A stretch of 34,499 nt of DNA from Bacteroidaceae bacterium (GTDB taxonomy: Bacteria; Bacteroidota; Bacteroidia; Bacteroidales; Bacteroidaceae), in contig JAFUWG010000046.1 in NCBI GenBank assembly GCA_017483605.1, positions 1-34,499 on the forward strand. The letters are read 5' to 3'. Of this stretch, positions 14,005 through 22,987 are shown piece by piece; within the stretch, counting starts at the first letter, position 1; each line of letters begins with the position of its first letter. The translations under genes and the position numbers were made by a program. Under the pieces are notes generated by a model. It was given only the letters and a program-made list of their open reading frames with translations, made no database searches and was not told the DNA's origin.

Positions 14005-15564
14005 ATGAAAAAGTTGTTTTTTGTAAGTGTGAGTTTGCTCTTGGCGACATTGCCAGTGAGGGCACAGAAAGTGTGGGAATATCGGGTGACGCAGCACGAG
14101 CAGCAGGGCATTGACGGCTTCGGTGCGAGCGACGCGTGGAGCATGTGGCGTATCGGAGAGTGGGAGGACTCGCTGCAAAGGAAGGTGGCTGACTGGCTCT
14201 TCTCGATGGAGACGGAGGGCGACGGTTCGCCAAGGGGCATCGGACTGAGCATCTGGCGGTTCAACGCGGGGACGGGCAGTGCGACGCAGGGCGACTCGGC
14301 TCAAATCAATCAGGACACTCGCACGGAATATTTTGAGCGGCAGACGGGACAGCGGCGTTTCCTGCGGCTGGCGAAGGAGAGGGGTGTGCCCACCTTCTTG
14401 GCATTTTACAACTCGCCGCCTGTGCATCTGACGGAGAACGGGCTTGCCACGAACACGGGGCGGGGCGGCACGCTGAATCTGCGGCAGGATGCCTACGACG
14501 ACTGGGCTGCCTACGTGGCTGACATGCTGCAACAGGCGGAACGGGAGGACGGCATACACTTTGACTATGTGTGTCCCGTGAACGAACCCGACGGACACTG
14601 GAACTGGCAGGGACCGAAGCAGGAGGGTAGTCCTGCCACGAATCGTGAGGTGGCTCACATTGCCCGTGAGATGGACAGGGAGTTCGGACGGCGGGGCATC
14701 TCGACGAAGATTCTCATCAACGAATCGAGCGACCTGCGATGTATGTTCTCCATCCACGAGACGGATTGGCAGCGGGGCAACGAGATTCAGTGCTTTTGGA
14801 ATCCCGACTCGGCAGACACGTATGTGGGCGACTTGCCTCGTGTTGCCAAGGTGATGGCAGGACATTCATACTGGACGAACACACCTGTGCTCCGTCCGGG
14901 CGACCCTCGCTATGAGACGGAGGGGCTTTATGGCTACAGGAAAGTGTTGGCAGAGGCATTCCAGAAGGTGGATGCGGAGTTTTGGATGACGGAACTCTGC
15001 ATCATGGGTAACGACGAGGAAATCCACGGTGGAGGCGGCTTTGACTTCACGATGGAGGAGGCTCTGTATGTGGCTCGTGTGATGCACTACGACTTGACGG
15101 TGGCGAATGCCCGTTCGTGGCAGTGGTGGAGAGCGGCTGGCGGCAACTATAAGGACGGACTCATCCGCATGTATCAGAAGGGCGAACGGCAGGGAGGACG
15201 ACGAGGACAGGGACGTGCGGCGGTGCAGGAGAACATGGTGAGGGACTCGAAACTGATGTGGACGTTGGGCAACTTCTCCCGTTTTGTGCGTCCGGGTGCC
15301 GTGCGGCTCGACGTGGAGGGCGAGATGCAGGCAGATGGGGTGATGCTCTCTGCCTATCGCAACGGGGACGGCTCGCTGGCGGTCGTGGCCATCAACTATG
15401 CGGCGACTGACAAGGCGGTGAACCTGAACGTGAAGGGACGGAAAACGGCGGTGGCATACCGAACCTCCGACGTGGAAGGCGAGAACCTGAAGAACGTGGG
15501 CAAGGTGAAACTGAAGAAGGCAGTGCTGCCGGCACGTTCGGTCACTACTTTTGTGATGGAATAA
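14005..15564 (+). CDS. Secreted GH30-family glycoside hydrolase
   Basis: This 519-residue protein has a signal peptide (MKKLFFVSVSLLLATLPVRAQ) and a GH30-type (beta/alpha)8 barrel. GIDGFGASDAWSM near residue 35 and ISIWRFN-like GLSIWRFNAGTGS are typical. CPVNEPDGHW supplies the acid/base Glu194, and FWMTELCIMG supplies the likely nucleophile Glu330. The C-terminus forms the usual small beta-sandwich (to residue 519). The sequence is closer to the Glyco_hydr_30_2 type, which includes endo-beta-1,6-galactanases, than to glucosylceramidases. Substrate assignment is inference. It has its own promoter, with the long repeat in the leader, and no transporter pair is close. Confidence 0.82.
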   Translation: MKKLFFVSVSLLLATLPVRAQKVWEYRVTQHEQQGIDGFGASDAWSMWRIGEWEDSLQRKVADWLFSMETEGDGSPRGIGLSIWRFNAGTGSATQGDSAQINQDTRTEYFERQTGQRRFLRLAKERGVPTFLAFYNSPPVHLTENGLATNTGRGGTLNLRQDAYDDWAAYVADMLQQAEREDGIHFDYVCPVNEPDGHWNWQGPKQEGSPATNREVAHIAREMDREFGRRGISTKILINESSDLRCMFSIHETDWQRGNEIQCFWNPDSADTYVGDLPRVAKVMAGHSYWTNTPVLRPGDPRYETEGLYGYRKVLAEAFQKVDAEFWMTELCIMGNDEEIHGGGGFDFTMEEALYVARVMHYDLTVANARSWQWWRAAGGNYKDGLIRMYQKGERQGGRRGQGRAAVQENMVRDSKLMWTLGNFSRFVRPGAVRLDVEGEMQADGVMLSAYRNGDGSLAVVAINYAATDKAVNLNVKGRKTAVAYRTSDVEGENLKNVGKVKLKKAVLPARSVTTFVME

Positions 15565-15587
15565 ATAATAGATAAATTTCCAAAATG

Positions 15588-15619
15588 TTTGGATGTTTGG
15601 AATAATATCTTTAACTTTG
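15588..15619 (+). promoter_or_regulatory. Promoter of the small membrane-protein pair
   Basis: TTTG (15588-15591) and TAACTTTG (15612-15619) are 20 bp apart, a close match to the Bacteroidetes consensus. Confidence 0.75.
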
Positions 15620-15647
15620 CAGCATCGAAAGCATAAATGCATCGTTG

Positions 15648-15935
15648 ATGAACGCAAGACGCGAAAAATCTAAGCAGCAGAAGCCGCTGTTAAACAAGCA
15701 ACTGGAGGCAGCAACGGAACCAGTGAAGAATGAAGACCATAGCATTGCTTTCGAGGCGGGAAAGTTCTGCCTTGACATTGCAAAATTGGTGTTCGGTGGT
15801 GTCATTCTTGCTGGGATTATGCAGCAGGGAATCGAATTTAATTCCCTATTCCTCACAGGTCTGTGTGTTGTTCTGTTGTTTGTTGTGTTCGGCTTCTATC
15901 TGATAAAGAAATCTAAAGACAAAAATAGGAGATAG
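15648..15935 (+). CDS. Small membrane protein, possibly DUF6722-like
   Basis: This 95-residue protein has a basic, polar N-terminus followed by two likely membrane helices (FCLDIAKLVFGGVILAGIM, then LFLTGLCVVLLFVVFGFYLI) and a basic end (KKSKDKNRR). The TTG three bases upstream could also start, but the ATG at 15648 is more likely. The next gene starts 4 bp after its stop, so the two form an operon behind a good promoter. Similar two-helix proteins occur throughout Bacteroidales, and their function is not known to me. Confidence 0.65.
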   Translation: MNARREKSKQQKPLLNKQLEAATEPVKNEDHSIAFEAGKFCLDIAKLVFGGVILAGIMQQGIEFNSLFLTGLCVVLLFVVFGFYLIKKSKDKNRR

Positions 15936-15939
15936 AATT

Positions 15940-16047
15940 ATGACATTGACATCGTTTTTTATGGTTGTGGGCCTTATTGGTCTTGTGGCGTTCATAGGGA
16001 CTGCCATCTTTTTCCATCGTCAAGAAATGATTCCGAAAGGAAACTGA
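15940..16047 (+). CDS. 35-residue single-pass membrane peptide
   Basis: The frame reads MTLTSFFMVVGLIGLVAFIG, then TAIFFHRQEMIPKGN. The first 25 residues form one membrane helix. AGGAG (15927-15931), at the end of the preceding gene, is 8 nt before the ATG, one of the few good ribosome-binding sites in the window, and a strong terminator follows. The operon position and the Shine-Dalgarno support a real small protein. Confidence 0.6.
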   Translation: MTLTSFFMVVGLIGLVAFIGTAIFFHRQEMIPKGN

Positions 16048-16063
16048 TGATTCCATTCCTCCA

Positions 16064-16095
16064 GCCTCGAAGCACTACGCTTCGGGGCTTTTTTT
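16064..16095 (+). terminator. Terminator of the small membrane-protein pair
   Basis: GCCTCGAAGC (16064-16073) pairs with GCTTCGGGGC (16079-16088) around the loop ACTAC, and seven T follow. Confidence 0.9.
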
Positions 16096-16215
16096 GTGCT
16101 GTATTCCTCGGTATAAGATACGGCGGAATCCATCTGGTAATGTCATAATTTGTGTGAACCTTGTCAGTAAAAAAGCGTTCTCAGGTGTGTTTTTGAAAGT
16201 TTTTTGCTGAAAATG

Positions 16216-16246
16216 GTTGTAGTTTGGAAAGAAAGTGGTATCTTTG
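16216..16246 (+). promoter_or_regulatory. Promoter of the leu operon
   Basis: TATCTTTG (16239-16246) has TTG at 16216-16218 with a 20 bp spacer. Transcription would begin near 16253, about a dozen bases before the leader peptide start. Confidence 0.65.
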
Positions 16247-16264
16247 CAACCGATTTTGTAAGAT

Positions 16265-16360
16265 ATGGCAACATTTGGTAACACATCGCTACTCAACCTT
16301 TTGGGACTTCGACTTACTGAGTCGGAGGTGAGAAAGGTGTGTATGTGTTATCAGGCATAA
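16265..16360 (+). CDS. Leucine-rich leader peptide of the leuACD attenuator
   Basis: This 31-residue frame reads MATFGNTSLLNLLGLRLTES, then EVRKVCMCYQA. Six of the ten residues from 9 to 18 (LLNLLGLRLT) are Leu, read from cta, ctc, ctt, ttg, ctt and ctt codons. It begins just after the predicted transcription start and overlaps RNA segments 1 and 2 of the attenuator. Its role is to sense charged tRNA-Leu by ribosome stalling, as in the leu leaders of enterobacteria. Too short for ordinary gene finding, it is supported by its position and the hairpins after it. Confidence 0.8.
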   Translation: MATFGNTSLLNLLGLRLTESEVRKVCMCYQA

Positions 16361-16416
16361 CGAAAAATAAAGAATGATAAACCTTTCTCACGGCTGTGGG
16401 GAAGGTTTTCTTTTTT
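16296..16416 (+). promoter_or_regulatory. Leucine attenuator: alternative hairpins and terminator
   Basis: Segment 1 (ACCTTT, 16296-16301, within the Leu codons) can pair with segment 2 (AAAGGT, 16333-16338). Segment 2, extended (GTGAGAAAGGT, 16328-16338), pairs perfectly with segment 3 (ACCTTTCTCAC, 16381-16391). Segment 3, extended (16379-16391), pairs over 13 bp with segment 4 (16396-16408) and is followed by TTTTCTTTTTT, forming a terminator. A ribosome stalled at the last Leu codons (to 16315) would cover segment 1 and leave segment 2 free to form the antiterminator. Confidence 0.8.
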
Positions 16417-16464
16417 ATGAACGTGTGCCTCGTGGCTGTGAGAACTAAAAACTAAATTCAAAAT

Positions 16465-17967
16465 ATGGCAGACAGATTGTTTATTTTTGACACGACGCTC
16501 CGCGACGGCGAGCAGGTGCCTGGATGTCAACTCAACACGGTTGAGAAGATTCAGGTGGCAAGGCAGTTGGAGGCATTGGGCGTGGATGTCATCGAGGCTG
16601 GTTTCCCCATCTCCAGCCCTGGCGATTTCAACAGTGTGGTTGAAATCTCGAAGGCGGTCACTTGGCCGACCATCTGTGCATTGACTCGTGCGGTGCAGAA
16701 GGACATTGATGTGGCAGCCGAAGCGTTGCAGTATGCGAAGCGGAAGCGTATCCACACGGGTATCGGCACGAGCCCTTCACACATCAAGTACAAGTTCAAT
16801 TCCACTCCCGAGGAAATCATCGAACGTGCTGTGGCTGCGGTGAAGTATGCCAAGAAGTATGTGGAGGACGTGGAGTTCTATGCCGAGGATGCAGGTCGCA
16901 CGGACAACGAGTATCTGGCTCGTGTGATTGATGCCGTGACCAAGGCAGGTGCGACGGTTTGCAACATCCCCGACACGACGGGATTCCGCGTGCCGAACGA
17001 GTATCATGAGAAAATCAAGTACCTCTATGAGCACGTGGATGCCTTTGCCGCTGGCAAGTCCATCCTCTCGACCCACTGCCACAATGACCTCGGCATGGCG
17101 ACGGCAAACACGGTGGCAGGTGTGCTGGCTGGTGCCCGTCAGGTGGAGGTGACCATCAATGGTATTGGCGAACGTGCCGGTAATACCTCTCTGGAAGAGG
17201 TGGCAATGATATTCAAGACCCACCCCGACCTCGGCATCGAGACGAACATCAACACGACGAAGATTTATCCGACGAGCCGCATGGTGTCGTCGCTGATGAA
17301 TATGCCTGTGCAGCCCAACAAGGCGATTGTGGGCAAGAACGCTTTTGCACACTCCAGCGGCATCCATCAGGACGGTGTGCTGAAGAACGCATCGACCTAC
17401 GAAATCATGGACCCCAAGGAAGTGGGCATTGATGACAACGCCATCGTGCTGACGGCTCGTTCGGGTCGTGCCGCTCTGAAGCATCGTCTGCACGTGAACG
17501 GTGTGGAGGTGGATGGCGAAAAACTTGACAAACTCTATGAGGAGTTCCTCAAACTGGCTGATAAGAAGAAGGAGGTGACGGATGATGACATCCTCGTGTT
17601 GGCTGGTGCCGACCGTTCGGAGACGCACAACGTGAAACTCGACTACCTGCAAGTGACTACGGGTATGGGCGTGAAGAGCGTGGCTTCCATCGGTCTTGCC
17701 ATCGCCAACGAGCACTTCGAAGCAGCCGCATCGGGCAATGGTCCTGTGGATGCCGCCATCAAGGCACTCAAGCAGATTATCAAGCGTCAGATGACCCTCA
17801 AGGAGTTCACCATCCAAGCCATCTCGAAGGGCTCCGACGACATGGGTAAGGTACACATGCAGGTGGAGTACAACAACCACCTCTACTATGGCTTTGGTGC
17901 CAACACCGACATCGTCACCGCCTCCGTCGAGGCTTACATTGATTGTATCAATAAATTCCGCGATTAA
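16465..17967 (+). CDS. leuA: 2-isopropylmalate synthase
   Basis: This 500-residue enzyme condenses 2-ketoisovalerate with acetyl-CoA, the first committed step of leucine synthesis. [10 protein letters not shown] at 8-17 carries Arg13 and the metal ligand Asp14, and THCHND supplies His204 and His206. [16 protein letters not shown] and [13 protein letters not shown] are typical of the family. The C-terminal region (about 370-500) is the leucine-binding regulatory domain, so feedback inhibition is expected. Its length is normal for the family. It is first in leuA-leuC-leuD, with 3 bp gaps, under the attenuator. Confidence 0.95.
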   Translation: MADRLFIFDTTLRDGEQVPGCQLNTVEKIQVARQLEALGVDVIEAGFPISSPGDFNSVVEISKAVTWPTICALTRAVQKDIDVAAEALQYAKRKRIHTGIGTSPSHIKYKFNSTPEEIIERAVAAVKYAKKYVEDVEFYAEDAGRTDNEYLARVIDAVTKAGATVCNIPDTTGFRVPNEYHEKIKYLYEHVDAFAAGKSILSTHCHNDLGMATANTVAGVLAGARQVEVTINGIGERAGNTSLEEVAMIFKTHPDLGIETNINTTKIYPTSRMVSSLMNMPVQPNKAIVGKNAFAHSSGIHQDGVLKNASTYEIMDPKEVGIDDNAIVLTARSGRAALKHRLHVNGVEVDGEKLDKLYEEFLKLADKKKEVTDDDILVLAGADRSETHNVKLDYLQVTTGMGVKSVASIGLAIANEHFEAAASGNGPVDAAIKALKQIIKRQMTLKEFTIQAISKGSDDMGKVHMQVEYNNHLYYGFGANTDIVTASVEAYIDCINKFRD

Positions 17968-17970
17968 ACA

Positions 17971-19362
17971 ATGGGAAAGACATTATTTGACAAGATATGG
18001 GATGCCCACGTGGTTCAGAACGTGGAGGATGGTCCCACACAGTTGTATATCGACCGCTTGTATGCCCATGAGGTGACAAGTCCACAGGCGTTCGACACGC
18101 TGAGAGACAAGAACATCAAGGTGTTCCGCCCCGACCATGTGGTGGCAATGCCCGACCATAACACTCCGTCCGACCAGCAGGAGGTCATCAACGACCCTGT
18201 GGGACGGAAGCAGGTGGAGACCTTGGCGAAGAACTGTGCCGAGTTCGGCATCAAGCACTTTGCGATGGGTACGAAGGACAATGGCATCATCCATGTGGTG
18301 GGTCCCGAGAAGGCACTTTCGTTGCCAGGCATGACCATTGTGTGTGGTGACTCGCACACTTCTACGCATGGAGCCGTGGGTGCCATTGCGATGGGTATCG
18401 GCACCAGCGAGGTGGCACAGGTGTTGGCTTCGCAGTGCATCCTGCAGAGCAAGCCCAAGACCATGAGAATCAACATCGAAGGTACGCTGCCGGAGGGTAC
18501 GACTGCCAAGGATGTGGCACTCTACATCATGGCTCAGATGACCACCAGCGGTGCGACTGGGTATGCTGTGGAGTACGCAGGTTCGGCTGTCCGCAGCATG
18601 AGCATGGAAGGTCGTCTGACCCTCTCCAACCTCTCCATCGAGATGGGTTCACGTGCAGGTCTGATTGCCCCCGACGAGACCACATTCGCCTATCTGAAAG
18701 GGCGTGAATATGCCCCTAAGGGTGCCGACTGGGACAAGGCGGTGGAGGAGTGGAAGCAACTTTATTCCGACCCCGATGCCGTGTTCGACAAAGAGGTGAC
18801 CTACCGTGCAGAAGACATCGCTCCACGCATCACTTACGGCACCAACCCGGGTGCTGGCATCGCCATCGACGAGTGCATCCCAACGCTCGACGAAATCCCT
18901 GAGGCAGACCAGAGCCAGTTCCTCAGCATGTTGGAATACATGCAGTTCCAGCCCGGTCAGAAACTTGAAGGTGTGCCTGTCGATTACTGCTTCCTTGGTG
19001 CATGTACCAATGGTCGCATCGAAGACTTCCGTGCCTTCGCCTCTGTGGTGAAAGGCAAGAAGAAGGCTGACAACGTGGTGGCTTGGCTCGTGCCTGGCTC
19101 ATGGCTCGTTCGTCAGCAGATTATTGACGAGGGCATCGACAAGATTCTGGAAGAGGCTGGCTTTGAACTTCGTCTTCCCTCTTGTTCCTCTTGCCTTGCC
19201 ATGAATCCCGACAAGGTGCCCGCTGGCAAACTCTCCATCTCCACCAGCAACCGCAATTTCGTCGGTCGCCAAGGTCCTGGTGCCCGCACCATCCTTGCCT
19301 CGCCGCTGGTTGTGGCAGCATCTGCCATCACAGGAGTAGTAACTGACCCAAGAAAACTGTAG
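17971..19362 (+). CDS. leuC: 3-isopropylmalate dehydratase large subunit
   Basis: This 463-residue aconitase-family subunit isomerises 2- to 3-isopropylmalate together with LeuD. Cys345 ([13 protein letters not shown]) and Cys405/Cys408 ([10 protein letters not shown]) hold the 4Fe-4S cluster, and [11 protein letters not shown] is the classic family signature. It follows leuA by 3 bp and precedes leuD by 3 bp, so the three are surely co-transcribed. The same LeuCD complex normally also converts citramalate in organisms that use CimA, and cimA is at 29180 here. Confidence 0.95.
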   Translation: MGKTLFDKIWDAHVVQNVEDGPTQLYIDRLYAHEVTSPQAFDTLRDKNIKVFRPDHVVAMPDHNTPSDQQEVINDPVGRKQVETLAKNCAEFGIKHFAMGTKDNGIIHVVGPEKALSLPGMTIVCGDSHTSTHGAVGAIAMGIGTSEVAQVLASQCILQSKPKTMRINIEGTLPEGTTAKDVALYIMAQMTTSGATGYAVEYAGSAVRSMSMEGRLTLSNLSIEMGSRAGLIAPDETTFAYLKGREYAPKGADWDKAVEEWKQLYSDPDAVFDKEVTYRAEDIAPRITYGTNPGAGIAIDECIPTLDEIPEADQSQFLSMLEYMQFQPGQKLEGVPVDYCFLGACTNGRIEDFRAFASVVKGKKKADNVVAWLVPGSWLVRQQIIDEGIDKILEEAGFELRLPSCSSCLAMNPDKVPAGKLSISTSNRNFVGRQGPGARTILASPLVVAASAITGVVTDPRKL

Positions 19363-19365
19363 AAT

Positions 19366-19977
19366 ATGAAAGAGAAATTTGACATCATTCAGTCAACCTG
19401 CATTCCGATTCAGATTGACAACTGCAATACCGACCTCATCATCCCTGCCCGTTACTTGGCAAGCACCACTCGTGACCCACAGTTCTTCGGCGATGCCTTC
19501 ATGCACGACCTCCGTTTCGATGCAGAAGGAAAACCTGTGGCAGACTTCGTGATGAACCAACCCGAGTATAGCGAAGCACCTCGCAAGGGTGTACACGAAA
19601 TCATCGTAGGCGGTCAGAACTGGGGCTCAGGCTCCAGCCGCGAACATGCAGCATGGGCAATTGCTGGCTACGGCGTCCGCGTCGTCATCTCCAGTTCCTT
19701 TGCCGACATCCACCGAAACAACCTCCTCAATTGCTTCGTCCTTCCTGTCATTGTCAGCAAGGACTTCCAGCAGGAACTCTTCGACACCATCGCCCAGAAT
19801 CCACAGGCAGAGGTGAAGGTGGATGTGCCCAACCAGACGGTGACAAACCTCGCCACGGGTCACTCTGAGCACTTCGACATCAACTCCTACAAGAAATATT
19901 GCCTCATGAATGCATACGACGACATCGACTTCCTCCTGTCTAATACGGACAAGATTGAGGCATACGAAGGGAAATAA
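19366..19977 (+). CDS. leuD: 3-isopropylmalate dehydratase small subunit
   Basis: This 203-residue protein is the swivel-domain partner of LeuC. NTDLIIPARYL near residue 25 and GSGSSREHAAWAI near residue 87 are the family signatures, and the length is normal. It is the last gene of the operon, and a terminator follows 26 bp later. leuB, often nearby in Bacteroidales, is not within the window. Confidence 0.95.
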   Translation: MKEKFDIIQSTCIPIQIDNCNTDLIIPARYLASTTRDPQFFGDAFMHDLRFDAEGKPVADFVMNQPEYSEAPRKGVHEIIVGGQNWGSGSSREHAAWAIAGYGVRVVISSSFADIHRNNLLNCFVLPVIVSKDFQQELFDTIAQNPQAEVKVDVPNQTVTNLATGHSEHFDINSYKKYCLMNAYDDIDFLLSNTDKIEAYEGK

Positions 19978-20003
19978 TCGTACGGTTACATGATGATAAA
20001 GAG

Positions 20004-20037
20004 AAGTCACGACTCGTTACGAGGACGTGACTTTTTG
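20004..20037 (+). terminator. Terminator of leuACD
   Basis: AAGTCACG (20004-20011) pairs with CGTGACTT (20026-20033), with an inner CTCGT/ACGAG pairing, and a T run follows. Confidence 0.85.
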
Positions 20038-20083
20038 ATGTCTAATGTCAATATTGTCTTACCCTAAAATGCGGCACCGTGTA

Positions 20084-20164
20084 CCTCTGAGGTGGTCTGA
20101 GTCACACCACCGAAGCGGTCTGACTCACACCGCCGAAGTGGTATGACTCAGACCACCTTCGAGG
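20084..20164. repeat. 81 bp triple-palindrome element, copy 1
   Basis: Three 15 bp near-palindromes of the form GGTSTGASTCASACC (with one A in the third) start at 20094, 20117 and 20140, separated by 8 bp spacers (ACCGAAGC, GCCGAAGT). The outer arms CCTCTGAGGT and ACCTTCGAGG are roughly complementary. A second copy of identical length is at 30887-30967. It sits 107 bp after leuD. Confidence 0.85.
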
Positions 20165-20242
20165 CTTCGGGCGTGTCATTTTGTCCTATACTTCTTTGGC
20201 TTTTACCTGACAAACAAATCTTATGCTTAAATCAAGAAAAAT

Positions 20243-21766
20243 ATGAAGAAAATCGTTTTGCTGACAGCATGGGCGGTGTCGATGGGTATGAATGCCCAGA
20301 CGTTCCGCCACTACACGACCACGGATGCGCAGCCGTGGCAGGAATCGAAGGTGGCATTGAGTGGAAAGGCTGCCACGTCGCCGCTCCTCACCGTGAAAGG
20401 ACAGGAAAAGGGACATGAGTTCAAGGCTTGGGGCACGTGCTTCAACGAGTTGGACTTGGATGCCATCCGCTTGCTCAAAGAGGAAGAGCGGCAGGAGGTG
20501 ATGCGTCGTCTCTTCGCTCCCGATGGCGACTTGAAGTTTACCCGTGGACGACTGACGATGAATGCCAACGACTATAGCCGTGCGTGGTATTCGTGCGACA
20601 CGGTGGCTGGCGACTTCCAGTTGCGTTATTTCAACATCGAGCATGACAAGGAGAATGTGATTCAGTTGATTCGCATGGCACAGAAGTACCAGCCCGAGAT
20701 GACGTTCTGGGTCTCTCCGTGGAGCCCTCCAGCATGGATGAAAATCAACAACGACTACCCCGTGATGTCGAGCCAATGGAACACGCAGGCGAAGGAGAAG
20801 GACTACCTGCTCTTCGACGGCATTGGCGAACTGGATGAGGACGAGGTGAAGATGGCGGGTCAGCAGCAGGGCAAGTTCCCGCGTCGTCTGGCGGTGCAGG
20901 ACTATTTCATTCAAGACCCACGCTACTTGCAGGCCTACGCTGATATGTTCTGCAAGTTCATCGACCTCTATGCTGCCGAGAACATCCCCATCGACATGGT
21001 GATGTATCAGAACGAAGCCTACTCCTACACTCCCTATCCGGGTTGTGCATGGACGGCTGACGGCACCATCCGCTTCAACCGCGACTATCTGGTGCCGACC
21101 CTCCAAAAGAAGCATCCCGAGGTGAAGACCTACGTGGGTACGTTCAACACGAACCGTCTCGACTATGTGGAGAAAATCATGGACGGCTTGCAGGATAAGG
21201 TCTCGGGCATGGGGCTGCAATGGGAGGGGCGTGACAACCTCACGGCACTTCGTCAGCGTTACCCCGACTTGCACCTCATCTCCTCCGAGAGCGAATGCGG
21301 CAATGGTTCGATGGATTGGCGGGCTGGTGAGCATACGTTCCATCTGTTGGCTGACTACATCGGCAAGGGTTGCGACGAATATTTCATCTGGAACTTCATC
21401 CTTTGCGACCAAGGTCAGAGCCCATGGGGCTGGAAGCAGAACGCCCTCATTCAGGTGAAGTCGGCCAACTGCTCCTTCCGCTACACGCCTGAATTCTACG
21501 CCGTCAAGCACTTCTCCAACCAAGTGCCCCCTGGCAGCCATGTCCTTGCCTACACGCCTCGCGAAGCCTCCAAGGGCCTCCCCCTCATTGCCTTCCAGCG
21601 TCCCGACGGCAAACTCGTTGTCGTTGCTGGCAATCAGACCAACGAGCCACAACAGGTGACCATCCAGTTGCGGAAGAAGTACCTTAACGCCACCCTGCCG
21701 CCACACTCCTTCCACACATTTGCCGAGTCTGGGCAGACAATAGAAACTCATATAAAGGCTTTTTGA
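20243..21766 (+). CDS. Secreted GH30-family glycoside hydrolase (glucosylceramidase-like)
   Basis: This 507-residue enzyme has a short signal peptide (MKKIVLLTAWAVSMGMNAQ). It carries a GH30 barrel of the glucosylceramidase/beta-1,6-glucanase/beta-xylosidase type. WGTCFNELDLDA opens the barrel and SPWSPPAWMKINNDY is typical. MYQNEAYSY gives the acid/base Glu258, and ISSESECGNG gives the likely nucleophile Glu349. The C-terminal beta-sandwich (about 415-507) completes the family architecture. It differs clearly from the GH30 at 14005, so they are not recent duplicates. The 81 bp element lies upstream. Substrate is unproved. Confidence 0.82.
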   Translation: MKKIVLLTAWAVSMGMNAQTFRHYTTTDAQPWQESKVALSGKAATSPLLTVKGQEKGHEFKAWGTCFNELDLDAIRLLKEEERQEVMRRLFAPDGDLKFTRGRLTMNANDYSRAWYSCDTVAGDFQLRYFNIEHDKENVIQLIRMAQKYQPEMTFWVSPWSPPAWMKINNDYPVMSSQWNTQAKEKDYLLFDGIGELDEDEVKMAGQQQGKFPRRLAVQDYFIQDPRYLQAYADMFCKFIDLYAAENIPIDMVMYQNEAYSYTPYPGCAWTADGTIRFNRDYLVPTLQKKHPEVKTYVGTFNTNRLDYVEKIMDGLQDKVSGMGLQWEGRDNLTALRQRYPDLHLISSESECGNGSMDWRAGEHTFHLLADYIGKGCDEYFIWNFILCDQGQSPWGWKQNALIQVKSANCSFRYTPEFYAVKHFSNQVPPGSHVLAYTPREASKGLPLIAFQRPDGKLVVVAGNQTNEPQQVTIQLRKKYLNATLPPHSFHTFAESGQTIETHIKAF

Positions 21767-21842
21767 TGCAAGAATGAAGTAAAAATCGACTTCTTTACTG
21801 TGTTTAAGATGGTAAAGTCGTCAATAATTGGTGGAAAATGAT

Positions 21843-21850
21843 TAACTTTG
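21843..21850 (+). promoter_or_regulatory. -7 promoter box of the KilA-N gene
   Basis: TAACTTTG lies 30 bp before the ATG in the context AATTGGTGGAAAATGATTAACTTTG. The TTGG is only 12 bp away, so the -33 element is uncertain. Confidence 0.55.
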
Positions 21851-21880
21851 TGCCACAATGTTTGTAATACAGCAGACAAT

Positions 21881-22681
21881 ATGGCAAAGATAGTTGTGCA
21901 GAACACGCAAATAACGGTCATTAAACAGAACGCAGATGACTACATCAGCCTTACAGACATGCTGAAGGCAAAGGATGGTGAATTCTTCTTCTCCAACTGG
22001 CTACGCAACCGTAATACCATTGAGTTCCTTGGAATCTGGGAGCGGTTGATGAACCCGAATTTTAATTGTGCCGAATTCGACATAATTAAAAGTCAGGCAG
22101 GACTGAACCGTTTCCGTCTCAGTGCAAAAGAATGGACAGAGAAGACGAATGCCATCGGCATTATCTCAAAAGCCGGACGTTATGGAGGCACTTATGCTCA
22201 CAAGGACATTGCCTTTGAGTTTGCCATGTGGATTAGCCCTGAGTTCAAGGTTTATCTGATACGAGAGTTCCAACGGCTGAAAGATGAGGAGCAGAAACAA
22301 GTTGGATGGACTGCCAAGCGTGAACTGTCGAAGATTAACTACCACATTCACACGGATGCCATTAAGCAGAACCTTATCCCAGAGGAGGTGACGGCTGCAC
22401 AAGCCAGCATCATCTATGCAGAAGAAGCGGACGTACTCAATGTAGCCATGTTCGGACAGACAGCCAAGCAATGGCGTGAAGCCCATCCGGCGTTGAAAGG
22501 AAACATCCGTGACTATGCTTCCATCAACGAACTCATTTGCCTGGCAAATATGGAGAACATCAATGCTGTACTCATAGATGAGGGCGTGGCACAGGGTGAC
22601 CGCCTTGTGCGCCTCAATCAGATAGCCATCAATCAAATGCGTGTGTTGGAGAATGACGATAATAGAAACCTTTTAAAATGA
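21881..22681 (+). CDS. KilA-N domain protein
   Basis: This 266-residue protein carries an N-terminal KilA-N domain (about 1-115), a DNA-binding fold of phage and viral regulators: ADDYISLTDMLKAKDGEFFF, then NWLRNRNTIEFLGIWE, then AGRYGGTYAHKDIAFEFAMW and FKVYLIREFQRLK. The C-terminal half is helical (QASIIYAEEADVLNVAMFG). The start at 21881 was chosen because the longer frame reads through the -7 box. It stands alone, not in a prophage. Family members in Bacteroidales occur as single accessory genes. Its target is unknown. Confidence 0.82.
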   Translation: MAKIVVQNTQITVIKQNADDYISLTDMLKAKDGEFFFSNWLRNRNTIEFLGIWERLMNPNFNCAEFDIIKSQAGLNRFRLSAKEWTEKTNAIGIISKAGRYGGTYAHKDIAFEFAMWISPEFKVYLIREFQRLKDEEQKQVGWTAKRELSKINYHIHTDAIKQNLIPEEVTAAQASIIYAEEADVLNVAMFGQTAKQWREAHPALKGNIRDYASINELICLANMENINAVLIDEGVAQGDRLVRLNQIAINQMRVLENDDNRNLLK

Positions 22682-22738
22682 TATGAGTGGATAGGACATA
22701 ACATAGAAACGAACGACATAAGGATGCGTTGACTTTTT

Positions 22739-22871
22739 GATTCTTGATTCAGAAATTTCGCCAAAAATAAACGTCCAAGATGATAAAGGTTGATGCTCGC
22801 GTTTAGGCGCGGGCTGATACTTTATCTGGGCGAACGGCGTTTGGCGATGCCTCTGAATCGGATACAGAATC
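22739..22871 (+). ncRNA. Structured intergenic element
   Basis: Three nested helices can form: GATTCTTGATTCAG plus TCGCCAAA (22739-22765) with TTTGGCGA, CTGAATC and GAATC (22840-22871); GATAAAG (22782-22788) with CTTTATC (22820-22826); and CTCGCG (22796-22801) with CGCGGG (22808-22813). The gap of about 300 bp between the KilA-N and thioredoxin-like genes holds no ORF. It could be a small RNA, a leader or a palindromic repeat. Confidence 0.5.
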
Positions 22872-22987
22872 AGACTCGCGCCGATTTTATGCCCTGCGAT
22901 TAAGAAAGTTTAACACCTTCGAAAGTTAACATTTCCGCATAAATGGTGTATGTAATAAAAATAGGGACAATATAAACGGAAAGAACG

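Noticed and set aside
20084-20164. A short CRISPR array at 20084 or 30887
   Set aside because: The units are 15 bp palindromes with 8 bp, nearly constant spacers; CRISPR repeats and unique spacers are longer, and no cas gene is present.
20186-21751. A 521-codon antisense frame across the second GH30 gene
   Set aside because: The plus strand has a signal peptide and both catalytic Glu residues; the antisense translation matches nothing.
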